In this document: one piece after another, positions 18,612-28,001 of the stretch
How the letters are laid out: each line of letters starts with the position of its first letter
Position numbering within the stretch: the first letter of the stretch is position 1
Source: DSNY01 sp037442465
Lineage (GTDB): Bacteria; Pseudomonadota; Gammaproteobacteria; Burkholderiales; Burkholderiaceae_F
DNA: 42,973 nt
Assembly (NCBI GenBank): GCA_037442465.1
Contig: JBBIQI010000003.1
Location: 1 to 42,973, forward strand
Direction: 5' to 3'
The notes under the pieces: generated by a model
Databases searched by the model: none
Seen by the model: only the letters and a program-made list of their open reading frames with translations
Told to the model about the DNA's origin: nothing
Position numbers and translations under genes: made by a program

Positions 18612-20698
18612 ATGTGCGGCATCACCGGAGTGTTCGACATCCGCGGCCGGCGCGCGATCGACGCCGCGGTGCTTGCGCGCATGAACGAAACGCAGCACCA
18701 CCGCGGTCCCGACGAGACCGGCATGCACATCGAACCCGGCGTCGGTCTCGGCCACAAACGGTTGTCGATCATCGATCTGGCGACCGGGCAGCAGCCGCTG
18801 TTCAACGAAGACGGCAGCGTGGCGGTGATCTTCAACGGCGAGATCTACAACTTCCAGGAGCTGATCCCGCAACTCGTCGCGCTCGGCCACACTTTTCGCA
18901 CGCGCAGCGACACCGAGGTGATCGTGCATGCGTGGGAGGCGTGGGGGCCGGAGTGCGTGAAGCGCTTCCGCGGCATGTTCGCGTTCGCGCTTTGGGATCG
19001 CAACCGCGACACGCTGTTTCTCGCCCGCGATCGGCTGGGCGTCAAACCGCTTTACTACGCGCTGCTGCCCGACGGGCACTTGCTGTTCGGTTCGGAACTG
19101 AAGTCGCTGCTCGCCTATGGGGCGCTAGAGCGCGACATCGATCCGTACGCGGTCGAAGAGTATTTCGCGCTCGGTTACGTGCCGGAGCCGCGCACGATCT
19201 TCAAGGGCGCGAAGAAACTGCCGCCGGCGCATACGCTGANNNNNNNNNNNNNNNNNNNNNNNNNNNNNNNNNNNNNNNNNNNNNNNNNNNNNNNNNNNNN
19301 NNNNNNNNNNNNNNNNNNNNNNNNNNNNNNNNNNNNNNNGAGCCGCGCACGATCTTCAAGGGCGCGAAGAAACTGCCGCCGGCGCATACGCTGACGGTCA
19401 AGCGCGGTGAGCCGGTGCCCGAACCGGTCGAATACTGGGACGTCGCGTTCACGCTTAACAACCGCCTGTCGGCAGCGGAGGCGTGTACCCAGTTGCAGGA
19501 ACGCCTGCGCGAGTCGGTCAAGCTGCGGCTGATCTCCGAGGTGCCGCTCGGCGCGTTTCTGTCCGGCGGCGTGGATTCCAGCGCCGTGGTGGCGACGATG
19601 GCGGGCTTGTCGGACGCGCCGGTCAACACCTGCTCGATTTCATTCGCCGACCCCGCGTTCGACGAGTCGCGCTACGCGCAGATGGTGGCCGAGCGCTATC
19701 GGACGCGGCATTTCGTCGACCGCGTCGAAAGCGACGACTTCGACCTGATCGACACGCTCGCGCGCCTGTACGACGAGCCGTACGCCGACAGTTCGGCGAT
19801 CCCCACGTATCGCGTGTGCCAACTGGCGCGCGGCCATGTGACGGTGGCGCTGTCGGGCGACGGCGGCGACGAGAACTTCGGCGGCTACCGCCGCTACCGG
19901 CTGCACCTGATGGAAGAGCGCATGCGCCGGCCGTTGCCGCTGGCGCTGCGGCGGCCGGTGTTCGGGCTGCTCGGCCGCGCGTATCCGAAGGCCGACTGGG
20001 CGCCGCGCGTGTTGCGCGCCAAGACCACGCTGCAATCGCTGGCGCGCGATTCGGTCGAGGCGTACTTTCACAGCGTGTCGATCCTGCGCGACGAGCAGCG
20101 CCGGCAACTGTATTCGAACGCGCTGCGCGCGCAGCTGGGCGGCTACAACGCCGTCGAGGTCTTTCGGCGTCACGCGCAACGCGCCAATGGCGACGATCCG
20201 CTGGCGCTGATCCAGTACCTGGACCTGAAGACCTATCTGGTCGGCGACATCAACACCAAGGTCGACCGCGCCAGCATGGCGCATTCGCTCGAGGTGCGCG
20301 AGCCGCTGATGGATCATCCGCTGGTGGAGTGGCTGGCGTCGCTGCCTTCGTCGCTGAAGGTGCGCGGCGGCGAGGGCAAGTATCTGTTGAAGAAAGCGCA
20401 GGAGCCGCACCTGCCGCACGAGGTGCTGTATCGGCCCAAGATGGGCTTCGCGGTGCCGCTGGCGCGCTGGTTCCGCGGGCCGCTGCGCGAGCGCGTGCGG
20501 CAGGCGCTGTTGGGCAGCGCGCTGGCCGAGACCGGCTACTTCAACCGGCCGGCGCTGCAGCGCATCGTCGATCAGCACCAGTCGGGGCTGCGCGACCACA
20601 GCGCGGCGCTGTGGACCGTGTTGATGTTCGACGCTTTCGTGCGCAACGTGATGCGCACGGAACAGCAACCGGACCGCGCCCAGCGAATGGCGGGCTGA
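18612..20698 (+). CDS. XrtA-associated amidotransferase 1 (asparagine synthase family), spans false gap
   Basis: The N-terminus is MCGITGVFDIRG with the nucleophile Cys2, HHRGPDETG and FNGEIYNF, giving a complete class-II glutaminase domain. The synthetase domain has the PP-loop FLSGGVDSSAVVA and SGDGGDENFGGYRRY. The reaction is ATP-dependent transfer of glutamine-derived ammonia to a carboxylate, probably amidating a uronic acid of the polysaccharide, though the substrate is not proven. Bases 19240-19339 are N, but the 55 bases on each side are identical. Collapsing gap and duplicate gives an uninterrupted 643-residue frame of normal family length, so the gene is almost certainly intact. Confidence 0.93.
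19185..19394. repeat. Artificial 55-bp duplication around a 100-N gap
   Basis: Bases 19185-19239 and 19340-19394 are identical over all 55 positions and flank exactly 100 N. The two contigs therefore overlap by 55 bp and the scaffolder inserted a gap instead of merging them. Removing 19240-19394 restores the reading frame of the amidotransferase gene. 55 is a common assembly k-mer size. Confidence 0.95.
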
Positions 20699-20702
20699 GC
20701 CG

Positions 20703-21691
20703 ATGCGCATCCTGCACGTGCTCGATCATTCTGCACCGCTGCACAGCGGCTACACGTTTCGCACGCTGGCGATCCTGCGCGAGCAGCGGGCGCTGGGCTG
20801 GGAAACGATTCATCTGACGACGCCAAGGCAGGGCGATGCGTCCGCGCTGACCGAGTCGGTCGACGGCTGGACGTTTCATCGCACGCCGTTCGCACCGGGC
20901 GTTTGGTCGAAGCTGCCGGCGGCGGGGCCTTATGTGGACGAGATGCGCGCCACCGCGCGCCGTCTTGAAGAACTTGTGTGCACGACCCGGCCCGACGTGC
21001 TGCATGCGCATTCGCCGGTGCTCAACGCGTTGCCGGCGCTGTGGGTCGGGCGCAAGTTTGGCCTGCCCGTCGTNNNNNNNNNNNNNNNNNNNNNNNNNNN
21101 NNNNNNNNNNNNNNNNNNNNNNNNNNNNNNNNNNNNNNNNNNNNNNNNNNNNNNNNNNNNNNNNNNNNNNNNNCGCAGCGGCCGGAACTGCGGGTGCTGC
21201 TGGTCGGCGGCGGGCCGCAGGAAGCGAATCTGAAGTCGCAGGCGCAACGCTTGGGCATCGACGATCGCGTGCGCTTCATCGGCCGCGTGCCGCACGCTCA
21301 GGTGCAGCGCTACTACAACCTGATCGACGTGCTCGCGTATCCGCGCCATTCGATCCGACTCACCGAAATCGTCACGCCGCTCAAACCCCTGGAAGCGATG
21401 GCGCAGGGGCGCATCTTCGTCGCTTCAGATGTCGGCGGGCACCGCGAGCTGGTGCGCGACGGCGAGACCGGATTCCTGTTCCCGGCCGGCGACGCGCAGG
21501 CGCTCGCGCGCACGATCAACGAAGTGCTCGCGCGCCGCAGCGATTGGAACCGCGTGAAGCGCCAGGCGCGCCGCTTCGTCGAGAGCGAGCGCACGTGGGC
21601 CAGATCGGCGGCCGGCTATGTGAACGTATATCGCCGCGCGGTAGCGCAGCCGGGCACGACCCCAGACGTGCGTCCCAGCGCGCCGCTCTGA
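20703..21691 (+). CDS. XrtA-associated GT4 glycosyltransferase, middle lost in gap
   Basis: The first 123 residues (MRILHVLDHSAPLHSGYTFR, then RPDVLHAHSPVLNALPAL) and the last 172 (LLVGGGPQEANLK, VTPLKPLEAMAQGRIFVASD, DGETGFLFPAGD) belong to one GT-B enzyme of the type found with exosortase A. Between them lie 100 N at 21074-21173. The family is about 400 residues long, so roughly 100 residues (about 300 bases) are missing and the N run understates the gap. The start ATG is four bases after the amidotransferase stop. It would transfer one sugar to the lipid-linked repeat unit. Confidence 0.88.
21074..21173. other. Assembly gap (100 N) inside glycosyltransferase gene
   Basis: The run is exactly 100 N and the flanks do not overlap. 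By family length about 300 bases are missing, covering the end of the acceptor domain and the start of the donor domain. Confidence 0.95.
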
Positions 21692-21714
21692 TCGACTTCC
21701 TTGGGCACGGCATC

Positions 21715-22932
21715 GTGCGCATCTTGTACTTGTCCCATCGGTTTCCGTCTCCGCCCACGTTTGGGAGCAAGGTGCGCGCCTTCCACACGATCCGTCATCT
21801 TGCGCAATCGCATCACGTCACCGTGCTCGCCCCGGTGCGCTCGCTGCAGGAGGCGGAGGAAGCGCGCGGCATCGCGCCCTATTGCCAGGCATTCCGCACT
21901 TTCCCGGTCCGGTTTCCGGTGCAGGCTGCCAAGGTCGCACTGAGCACGATCACGCCGATGACCGCGTCGGAAGCGTACTTTCACAGCCCTGCGATGCGTC
22001 GCGAGGCGGCTCGGCTGCTGTCGAGTGAGGCCTTCGACTTCGTCTTCGTTCATTGTTCCTCGGTGGGCCGGATCGTGTCAGGCATCGCTGGAGTGCCCAA
22101 GCTGATCGACTTCTGCGATGTCGACTCGCAAAAATGGAGCGACTACACCGCGTTCAAGCCTTGGCACCTCTCGCTGGGTTACCGCTGGGAAGCGCTCCGG
22201 TTGGCGGCCGCCGAAAGGCGGCTGGTGCGATCGTTCGATCTGACAACCGTAGCAACGCCCGGAGAGCTGGAAACGCTGAAGCGGATCGGCGCTGACGAAT
22301 CGAAGATCGACTGGTTTCCAAACGGCGTGGATGTGGACTTCTTCGCCCCGTCCGATGAGCCTTATGACCCCAACCTGATCACGTTCGTCGGCCGCATGGA
22401 CTACTTTCCGAACGAACAGGCTATGGTCGATTTCTGCAACGACGTATGGCCGCGGCTGCGCGCTGCGCGCCCCACGGTGCGATTGCAGATCGTCGGGGCC
22501 TCACCCACCGCGGCCGTGCGGCGCTTGGGCGAACTTCCGGGCGTGGTGGTTACGGGCGCGGTTGCCGACGTCCGTCCCTACGTGAGACGTTCGGCCCTAA
22601 CGATCGCTCCGCTGCAAATCGCGCGCGGTACGCAAAACAAGATTCTCGAGTCGATGGCAATGGGCGTTCCTGTCATCGCCAGCCGCATCGCTGCAGGTGG
22701 CGTGGACGCCATTCCCGGCGAACATCTGCTGGTAGCGTCGACAGCGACCGAGTATGTCGACCTGGCGCTAAAGCTCCTCGGCGACGCGCCAATGCGCGCT
22801 CGGCTCGGAGCTGCGGGCCGCCAGCGCGTGCTAACCCATCACACTTGGACCCGTTCGATGCAGCGCGTCGATGCCCTTATCGAGCGCTGTCTAGCAACGA
22901 GCGCCGCATGTTCGGCGGCGCTGACCTTATGA
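21715..22932 (+). CDS. XrtA-associated glycosyltransferase (Stp1-type)
   Basis: The 405-residue GT-B protein begins VRILYLSHRFPSPPTFGSKV and has LIDFCDVDSQKWSDYT, WFPNGVDVDFFAPS and the donor-domain stretch FVGRMDYFPNEQAM. Together these are characteristic of the PEP-CTERM/XrtA sugar transferase that often sits near the operon end. The GTG start at 21715 gives the family N-terminus; no strong ribosome site is seen, and 23 bases separate it from the previous gene. Codon use looks somewhat less GC-biased than in the upstream genes, as judged by eye. Its TGA overlaps the next ATG. Confidence 0.92.
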   Translation: MRILYLSHRFPSPPTFGSKVRAFHTIRHLAQSHHVTVLAPVRSLQEAEEARGIAPYCQAFRTFPVRFPVQAAKVALSTITPMTASEAYFHSPAMRREAARLLSSEAFDFVFVHCSSVGRIVSGIAGVPKLIDFCDVDSQKWSDYTAFKPWHLSLGYRWEALRLAAAERRLVRSFDLTTVATPGELETLKRIGADESKIDWFPNGVDVDFFAPSDEPYDPNLITFVGRMDYFPNEQAMVDFCNDVWPRLRAARPTVRLQIVGASPTAAVRRLGELPGVVVTGAVADVRPYVRRSALTIAPLQIARGTQNKILESMAMGVPVIASRIAAGGVDAIPGEHLLVASTATEYVDLALKLLGDAPMRARLGAAGRQRVLTHHTWTRSMQRVDALIERCLATSAACSAALTL

Positions 22933-24089
22933 GCCAGCTCCTGGCGCCGCTTGAGCCAGAAGTACCGGCAGCCACTGGGCGCACGCCGGCAGCGATGTCC
23001 GACTTGCGGATCGTTGTCGTCGGCCCGTTGCCGCCCCCCTCCGGCGGCATGGCCAACCAAACGCGGCAGCTCGTGCGACTGCTGCGCGAAAGCGGGATAG
23101 ACGTTCGTTTGGTGCAGAGTAACGCACCGTATCGGCCAACGTGGATCGGTGGCGTGCGCGGCTTGCGCGCCGCGTTTCGCTTGATCCCCTATGTCTTTGC
23201 CCTGTGGCGCGCGCTGCGCGGCGCGGACGTGGCGCACGTGATGGCGAATTCGGGTTGGGCGTGGCACCTGTTCGCGGCGCCGGCGATCTGGCTGGCACGG
23301 CTGCGCGGTGTGCGGGTGCTCGTGAATTATCGGGGCGGTGAGGCCGCGTCGTTCCTGCGACGCCAAGTGCTCTGGGTGCGGCCGACGCTGCGGTTGGCGC
23401 ACGTGCTGGCCGTGCCGTCGGGCTTTCTGCAAGCCGTCTTTGCTCGCCACGGCATTGCGGCGGAAGTCGTGCCTAACGTCATCGACTTGACCCGTTTTGC
23501 GCCAGCCCGGGAGCGCACGCCGGCCCAACACATGGTTGTGACGCGCAACCTGGAGGAGATCTATGACATACCGACCGCCTTGCGCGCGTTGGCGACGATC
23601 CGGCGCCGCTATCCCCACGCGCGACTGACCGTGGCCGGCAGCGGGCCCGCCCTCGACGCCCTGCAGCGCTTGGCACGGGAACTCGGCGTGGACGCGGCCG
23701 TGCGGTTCACGGGCCGATTGGACAATGACCGCATCGCAGAGTTGTACCGCGAGGCCGATCTGCTGCTGAATCCGTCCACGGTCGACAACATGCCGATCTC
23801 GCTGCTCGAAGCGATGGGGAGCGGCGTTCCAATCGTTTCGACCGACGTCGGCGGCGTTCCCTACCTTGTCCAGCACGAGCGGACGGCCTTGCTGGTGCCT
23901 GCGCGCGACCCCGACGCGATGGCGGCAGCAGCGCTGCGCGTGTTCGACGATGCCGCCTTGCGCGACAGGCTGATCGCCGCCGGCTTGCTGGCCTGCCGCG
24001 CCTTCACGTGGGAGCGGGTGCGGCCGACGCTCTTTGCCGCGTATGCACGCTGCGTCGGCCGTCCCGGGCTGGTGGAGTCGAGCCCATGA
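22929..24089 (+). CDS. GT4 glycosyltransferase
   Basis: The 386-residue GT-B enzyme has the acceptor loop VVVGPLPPPSGGMANQTRQL, the linker VVPNVIDLTRFAP and the donor motif LLEAMGSGVPIVSTDVGGVPYL with the E-x7-E pair. Specificity cannot be read from sequence. ATG 22929 overlaps the previous stop (ATGA). A second in-frame ATG at 22995 (MSDLRIVVVGP) fits the family start better and would drop 22 poorly conserved residues. It belongs to the variable, polymer-specific part of the operon. Confidence 0.9.
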   Translation: MSQLLAPLEPEVPAATGRTPAAMSDLRIVVVGPLPPPSGGMANQTRQLVRLLRESGIDVRLVQSNAPYRPTWIGGVRGLRAAFRLIPYVFALWRALRGADVAHVMANSGWAWHLFAAPAIWLARLRGVRVLVNYRGGEAASFLRRQVLWVRPTLRLAHVLAVPSGFLQAVFARHGIAAEVVPNVIDLTRFAPARERTPAQHMVVTRNLEEIYDIPTALRALATIRRRYPHARLTVAGSGPALDALQRLARELGVDAAVRFTGRLDNDRIAELYREADLLLNPSTVDNMPISLLEAMGSGVPIVSTDVGGVPYLVQHERTALLVPARDPDAMAAAALRVFDDAALRDRLIAAGLLACRAFTWERVRPTLFAAYARCVGRPGLVESSP

Positions 24090-25477
24090 GCGACGCCTGG
24101 ACGTGGTTGGTCGCGAACGCGCTCTTCCCGTTGCACGAGCGGCTGAAGGGGCACGCGAGCGTGGCGCGCCGGCGCGAGCTGGAAATCAGCCAATGGTGGT
24201 CGCGCGACCGTTTGCACGAGTACCAGCTCAAGCGCCTACGCCGCTTCATCGACCATCTGGCGCGACGCGTGCCGTACTATCGCGAGGCGTTCGAGCAACG
24301 AGACCTCGGTGCGAGAGACGTTCGATCGCTCGCCGACCTGGCCCGCTTTCCGCTCTTGACCAAGCCGATCATTCGCGCGAATGTCGACAGGCTGAAAGCC
24401 GACGGAGCCGGTCCGTTGAAGCGATACAACACGGGCGGCTCGAGTGGCGAGCCGTTGATTTTTTTCATGGGTAAGGAGCGCATCGCGCACGACGTCGCGG
24501 CCAAGTGGCGCGCCACGCGCTGGTGGGGTGTCGATATCGGGGACCGCGAAGTCGTCGTATGGGGCTCCCCGGTCGAACTTGGTGCGCAGGACAGGCTACG
24601 CACGTGGCGCGACAAGCTGTTTCGCTCCGAGCTGTTACCGGCGTTCGAGATGTCGCAGGCGAATCTCGATCGTTTCGTCGAGCGCATCCGCACGGTACGC
24701 CCGGCGATGCTGTTCGGCTACCCCTCGTCGCTGTCGCTGATCGCCGCGCACGCCGAGAAACGGGGCGTGCGGCTCGACAACGTCGGCATCCGAGTCGCAT
24801 TCGTGACGTCCGAAAGACTATACGATCACCAGCGCGCGGCAATCGAGCGCGCGTTCGGCTGCCGCGTCGCCAACGGCTACGGCGGGCGCGACGCGGGTTT
24901 TATCGCGCACGAGTGCCCGGCCGGTGGCATGCATATCAGCGCCGAGGACATCATCGTCGAGATCGTCGATGCGACCGGTGCTGCCGTTCCCGCCGGCACG
25001 CCAGGCGAAATCGTCGTCACGCACTTGGCCACGGGTGACTTCCCGTTCCTGCGCTATCGAACCGGCGACGTCGGTGTTTTGTCCGATGCTCGATGCCCCT
25101 GCGGTCGCGGCCTGCCGCTGCTCGCGCACATTGAGGGTCGCACAACTGACTTCGTGGTTGCGGCAGATGGCACGATCATGCATGGACTGGCGTTGATCTA
25201 CGTGATACGGGACCTGCCAGGAATCGCGAGCTTCAAGATCGTGCAGCGGGATCTCGGTCGCACGACAGTTCAAGTTGTGCCCGGCCCGGATTATCGCCCG
25301 GAGGTCGAGGCGACGATAAAGAATGGCCTAAAGGCCCGTCTCGGGCCATCGGTGCAGGTCGACATCGAGCGTGTGCCGGCGATTCTGGCCGAGCGTTCCG
25401 GCAAGTTCCGATATGTCGTCAGTCACGTGGGACTCCCCGTGGCGCCGGATCGCACGGCACCGACCAAGGCGGCCTGA
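24086..25477 (+). CDS. CapK/phenylacetate-CoA-ligase-like adenylate-forming protein
   Basis: The 463-residue protein carries the ATP-binding signature YNTGGSSGEPLIFFMG (about residues 113-128), VANGYGGRDAGFIAHECP and the FLRYRTGDVG motif, followed by a Cys pair (DARCPCGRG). This is the CapK branch of the phenylacetate-CoA ligase superfamily, common in capsule loci. It presumably activates a carboxylic acid used to modify the polysaccharide; the substrate is unknown. It is coupled by ATGA overlap to the upstream glycosyltransferase and lies two bases from the ligase/polymerase gene. Confidence 0.9.
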   Translation: MSDAWTWLVANALFPLHERLKGHASVARRRELEISQWWSRDRLHEYQLKRLRRFIDHLARRVPYYREAFEQRDLGARDVRSLADLARFPLLTKPIIRANVDRLKADGAGPLKRYNTGGSSGEPLIFFMGKERIAHDVAAKWRATRWWGVDIGDREVVVWGSPVELGAQDRLRTWRDKLFRSELLPAFEMSQANLDRFVERIRTVRPAMLFGYPSSLSLIAAHAEKRGVRLDNVGIRVAFVTSERLYDHQRAAIERAFGCRVANGYGGRDAGFIAHECPAGGMHISAEDIIVEIVDATGAAVPAGTPGEIVVTHLATGDFPFLRYRTGDVGVLSDARCPCGRGLPLLAHIEGRTTDFVVAADGTIMHGLALIYVIRDLPGIASFKIVQRDLGRTTVQVVPGPDYRPEVEATIKNGLKARLGPSVQVDIERVPAILAERSGKFRYVVSHVGLPVAPDRTAPTKAA

Positions 25478-25478
25478 A

Positions 25479-26861
25479 ATGCTCACCGGACTGACGTTCT
25501 CGGCCTTCTTTCTCGGTCTGCTGGCGCTGGCGCTGTGGCGGCATCCGGTGTTCGGGCTTTACGCCTACCTGGCGGCCTTCTACGTTCACCCTCCCTCACG
25601 CTGGTGGGCCAAAATGCTGCCTGACCTGCGCTGGGCGCTGTTGGCGGGCGTGTTGACCCTGCTCGCCGTTTACATACATCGCCAGAAGCTCGCCAAGGCG
25701 CCGCCGTGGTTCGCAAACGCAGCAGCGTCCATACTGATTGCCTATTGCCTTTGGCTGTGGATACAGAACGCATGGGCACTCGATAGAGAGGCGCACTACG
25801 CCGCGTCGGTTCAGTACACGAAGTATTTGGTCGCGTTTTACCTGTGCTACCGGATCTTCGACACGCCAGAGCGTTTGCGCGATTTCCTGCTCGTGCACCT
25901 GGCTGGCTGCACCTACCTTGGCGTGCAGGCGTTCTTGTCAAGCAACTTCACGGGCGGGCGGCTCAACGGTGTGGGCGGCCCGGGGATCGACGACGCAAAC
26001 ACCCTTGGAATGTTTCTCGCTACCGGCGTCGTAGCTGGCGCCGCGCTTGCGCTGTCGCAGTCGGGCTGGCGACGTAACCTGACATTCGTCGGGCTTGCCC
26101 TGACCATGAACGGGCTCGTGCTAACCGCCAGTCGCGGCGCATTTCTCGGGCTCTTGGGCGGCGGCGGGGTCTTGTCCGCCCTCCATCCGCGCCGATTTCG
26201 CGGCCGACTTTTCGTGCTGGCGCTTATCGCCACCGTTGGATTCGTTGCTGTTGTAGACGAACGATTCGTGCAGCGGATGTCATCGCTGCTGGCCGTCTGG
26301 GAGCACAGCGAGCAGATCGACATGAGCGCAGAGTCGCGCTTCGCGATCAAAGCCGCCCAGTGGCAGATGTTCCTTGACTACCCACTCGGGACCGGGCACA
26401 AAGGAACAGCGGCCCTCAGTCCCCACTATCTCGACAGCAAGTGGCTGACACGCAGCGGAAACGAGGAGGGGCCCGGCGCACGCTCCTCGCACAATACATT
26501 CCTCACTGCCTTGTCTGAGCAGGGAGTCATCGGAGCGCTCCTATTCGCAGGTTGGGTCCTTTGGCTGTTGCGCGCCGGGCTAACAATTTATGCGTTGCGG
26601 CACCGCGTGGCTGATCCGACTCAGCCAGTGGTAGCGGCCGGGCTTTTGGGGGGCGTAGTCGTTGTGGTTGTGGCTGGCATTGGTACTGACTACTTGATGG
26701 CGGAGGTACAGTTCTGGTTCTTGGCCGGGCTGGTCTGTGCGTTGCGGCTCTTGCGGGCTGCCGGTGCCAGGGCGCCCGTCGTGCAGGTGCCGCAGGGTGC
26801 TGCGCAGCGGGGCACCCTAACGATGCAGCACCCCGCTCGACAACTCGACCACCGCTCATGA
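25479..26861 (+). CDS. O-antigen ligase/polymerase-like protein (XrtA-associated)
   Basis: The 460-residue polytopic membrane protein has about eleven hydrophobic helices and a large periplasmic loop containing RSSHNTFLTALSEQG, the conserved His-Asn region of the Wzy_C/WaaL family. In XrtA loci this protein is described as a probable O-glycosylation ligase, and it could equally be the repeat-unit polymerase. The open frame runs upstream to 25371, but ATG 25479, one base after the CapK-like stop, gives a proper membrane start (MLTGLTFSAFFLGLL). Its TGA overlaps the next gene. Confidence 0.9.
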   Translation: MLTGLTFSAFFLGLLALALWRHPVFGLYAYLAAFYVHPPSRWWAKMLPDLRWALLAGVLTLLAVYIHRQKLAKAPPWFANAAASILIAYCLWLWIQNAWALDREAHYAASVQYTKYLVAFYLCYRIFDTPERLRDFLLVHLAGCTYLGVQAFLSSNFTGGRLNGVGGPGIDDANTLGMFLATGVVAGAALALSQSGWRRNLTFVGLALTMNGLVLTASRGAFLGLLGGGGVLSALHPRRFRGRLFVLALIATVGFVAVVDERFVQRMSSLLAVWEHSEQIDMSAESRFAIKAAQWQMFLDYPLGTGHKGTAALSPHYLDSKWLTRSGNEEGPGARSSHNTFLTALSEQGVIGALLFAGWVLWLLRAGLTIYALRHRVADPTQPVVAAGLLGGVVVVVVAGIGTDYLMAEVQFWFLAGLVCALRLLRAAGARAPVVQVPQGAAQRGTLTMQHPARQLDHRS

Positions 26862-27829
26862 TCGATGCGCTATTTCGAACGCTGTTGGGGCAGTTAGCGC
26901 CCGCGGGCGCGCGCGGGCGGCTCAGCACGCTGATTTTTCATCGTGTGCTTCGCGCGCCCGATCCCTTGCTTCCAGAATTGCCCGACGCGCGGCAGTTCGA
27001 AGCGCAGATGCGTTGGGTTCGCGCATGGTTCAACGTGCTGCCGCTGCACGAAGCGGTCGAGCGACTTCAACATAAAGCATTGCCCGCGCGCGCGCTGTCA
27101 ATCACCTTCGATGACGGGTACGTGGACAACGCTGAAGTCGCCGCGCCGATACTTAAGCGGCTTGGGCTGCACGCGACCTTCTTCGTCGCGACCGGTTTCC
27201 TCGACGGGCGCAACATGTGGAACGACCGAGTCATCGAAGCGATTCGCGCTTGCCCGCACGCAAGCGTCGACTTGCGCCAGCTGGGACTTGGCGTGGAGGA
27301 TCTCGGCTCGGCGGAGAAGCGACGGGACACGATTCGCCGCCTCCTGCGGTTGATCAAGCACCAGCAGCCGCCGAAGCGCGAAGCTGCGGTGCGAGGTATC
27401 GAAGAGGCGTGCACGGCCACCACGACGACTCCGTTGATGATGCGGCCCGAGCACGTGGCACGACTCGCCGCAAGCGGTTTTGATGTCGGCGCGCATACGG
27501 TGACGCATCCGATTCTTTCGCGCCTGACGACCGAGGACGCGCGCCGCGAGGTTGCCGGCAGCAAGGCGGACGTGGAAGCGATTATCGGCCGGCCCGCGAG
27601 GCTCTTTGCATATCCGAATGGCGTTCCGAACCAGGACTACACGGCCGAGCATGTTGCCCTCGTGCGCAAGTGCGGGTTTGTAGCGGCCGCGGCCACGGTA
27701 TGGGGCGTCGCGGCTGCCGGTGCGGACGTGTTTCAGCTGCCGCGATTCACGCCTTGGGACCGGACGCGGGCACGCTTTGGGGCGCGTCTGGCGCGGAACC
27801 TAAGCCGAAGTCGATTCGCGACGGCTTGA
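26858..27829 (+). CDS. Second polysaccharide deacetylase
   Basis: The 323-residue NodB-fold protein has STLIFHRVL near the N-terminus, the catalytic LSITFDDGYVDNAE (about residues 80-93) and the metal site VGAHTVTHPILSRL (about 209-222). It would remove N- or O-acetyl groups from polysaccharide or a lipid-linked intermediate. It differs from the deacetylase at 13874, which belongs to the XrtA-specific subfamily. No signal peptide is evident. It is coupled by ATGA overlap to the ligase gene and is the last gene of the long plus-strand operon; a 172-bp spacer with a dyad follows. Confidence 0.9.
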   Translation: MIDALFRTLLGQLAPAGARGRLSTLIFHRVLRAPDPLLPELPDARQFEAQMRWVRAWFNVLPLHEAVERLQHKALPARALSITFDDGYVDNAEVAAPILKRLGLHATFFVATGFLDGRNMWNDRVIEAIRACPHASVDLRQLGLGVEDLGSAEKRRDTIRRLLRLIKHQQPPKREAAVRGIEEACTATTTTPLMMRPEHVARLAASGFDVGAHTVTHPILSRLTTEDARREVAGSKADVEAIIGRPARLFAYPNGVPNQDYTAEHVALVRKCGFVAAAATVWGVAAAGADVFQLPRFTPWDRTRARFGARLARNLSRSRFATA

Positions 27830-27845
27830 TGCCAAGCGAATCAAT

Positions 27846-27868
27846 GCTTTGGAGCGGTTTTCCAAAGC
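27846..27868. promoter_or_regulatory. Perfect 8-bp dyad after the polysaccharide operon
   Basis: GCTTTGGA and TCCAAAGC form a perfect inverted repeat around a seven-base loop, 17 bases after the last operon gene. There is no T-run, so a standard intrinsic terminator is unlikely. It could be a transcript-end structure or an operator for the lipoprotein gene starting at 28002. Confidence 0.5.
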
Positions 27869-28001
27869 GCGGTCAGCAATCAATTGAATAGCTGCCGACC
27901 CTCGGATTAGCCAGCGGCGGCGATGCGACGAGAATGGTTCGCGCCGATAATTCGCATGTGGTCGCCGAATCAAATCGTGTCACCAGGAGCCGCGGGAAAT
28001 C

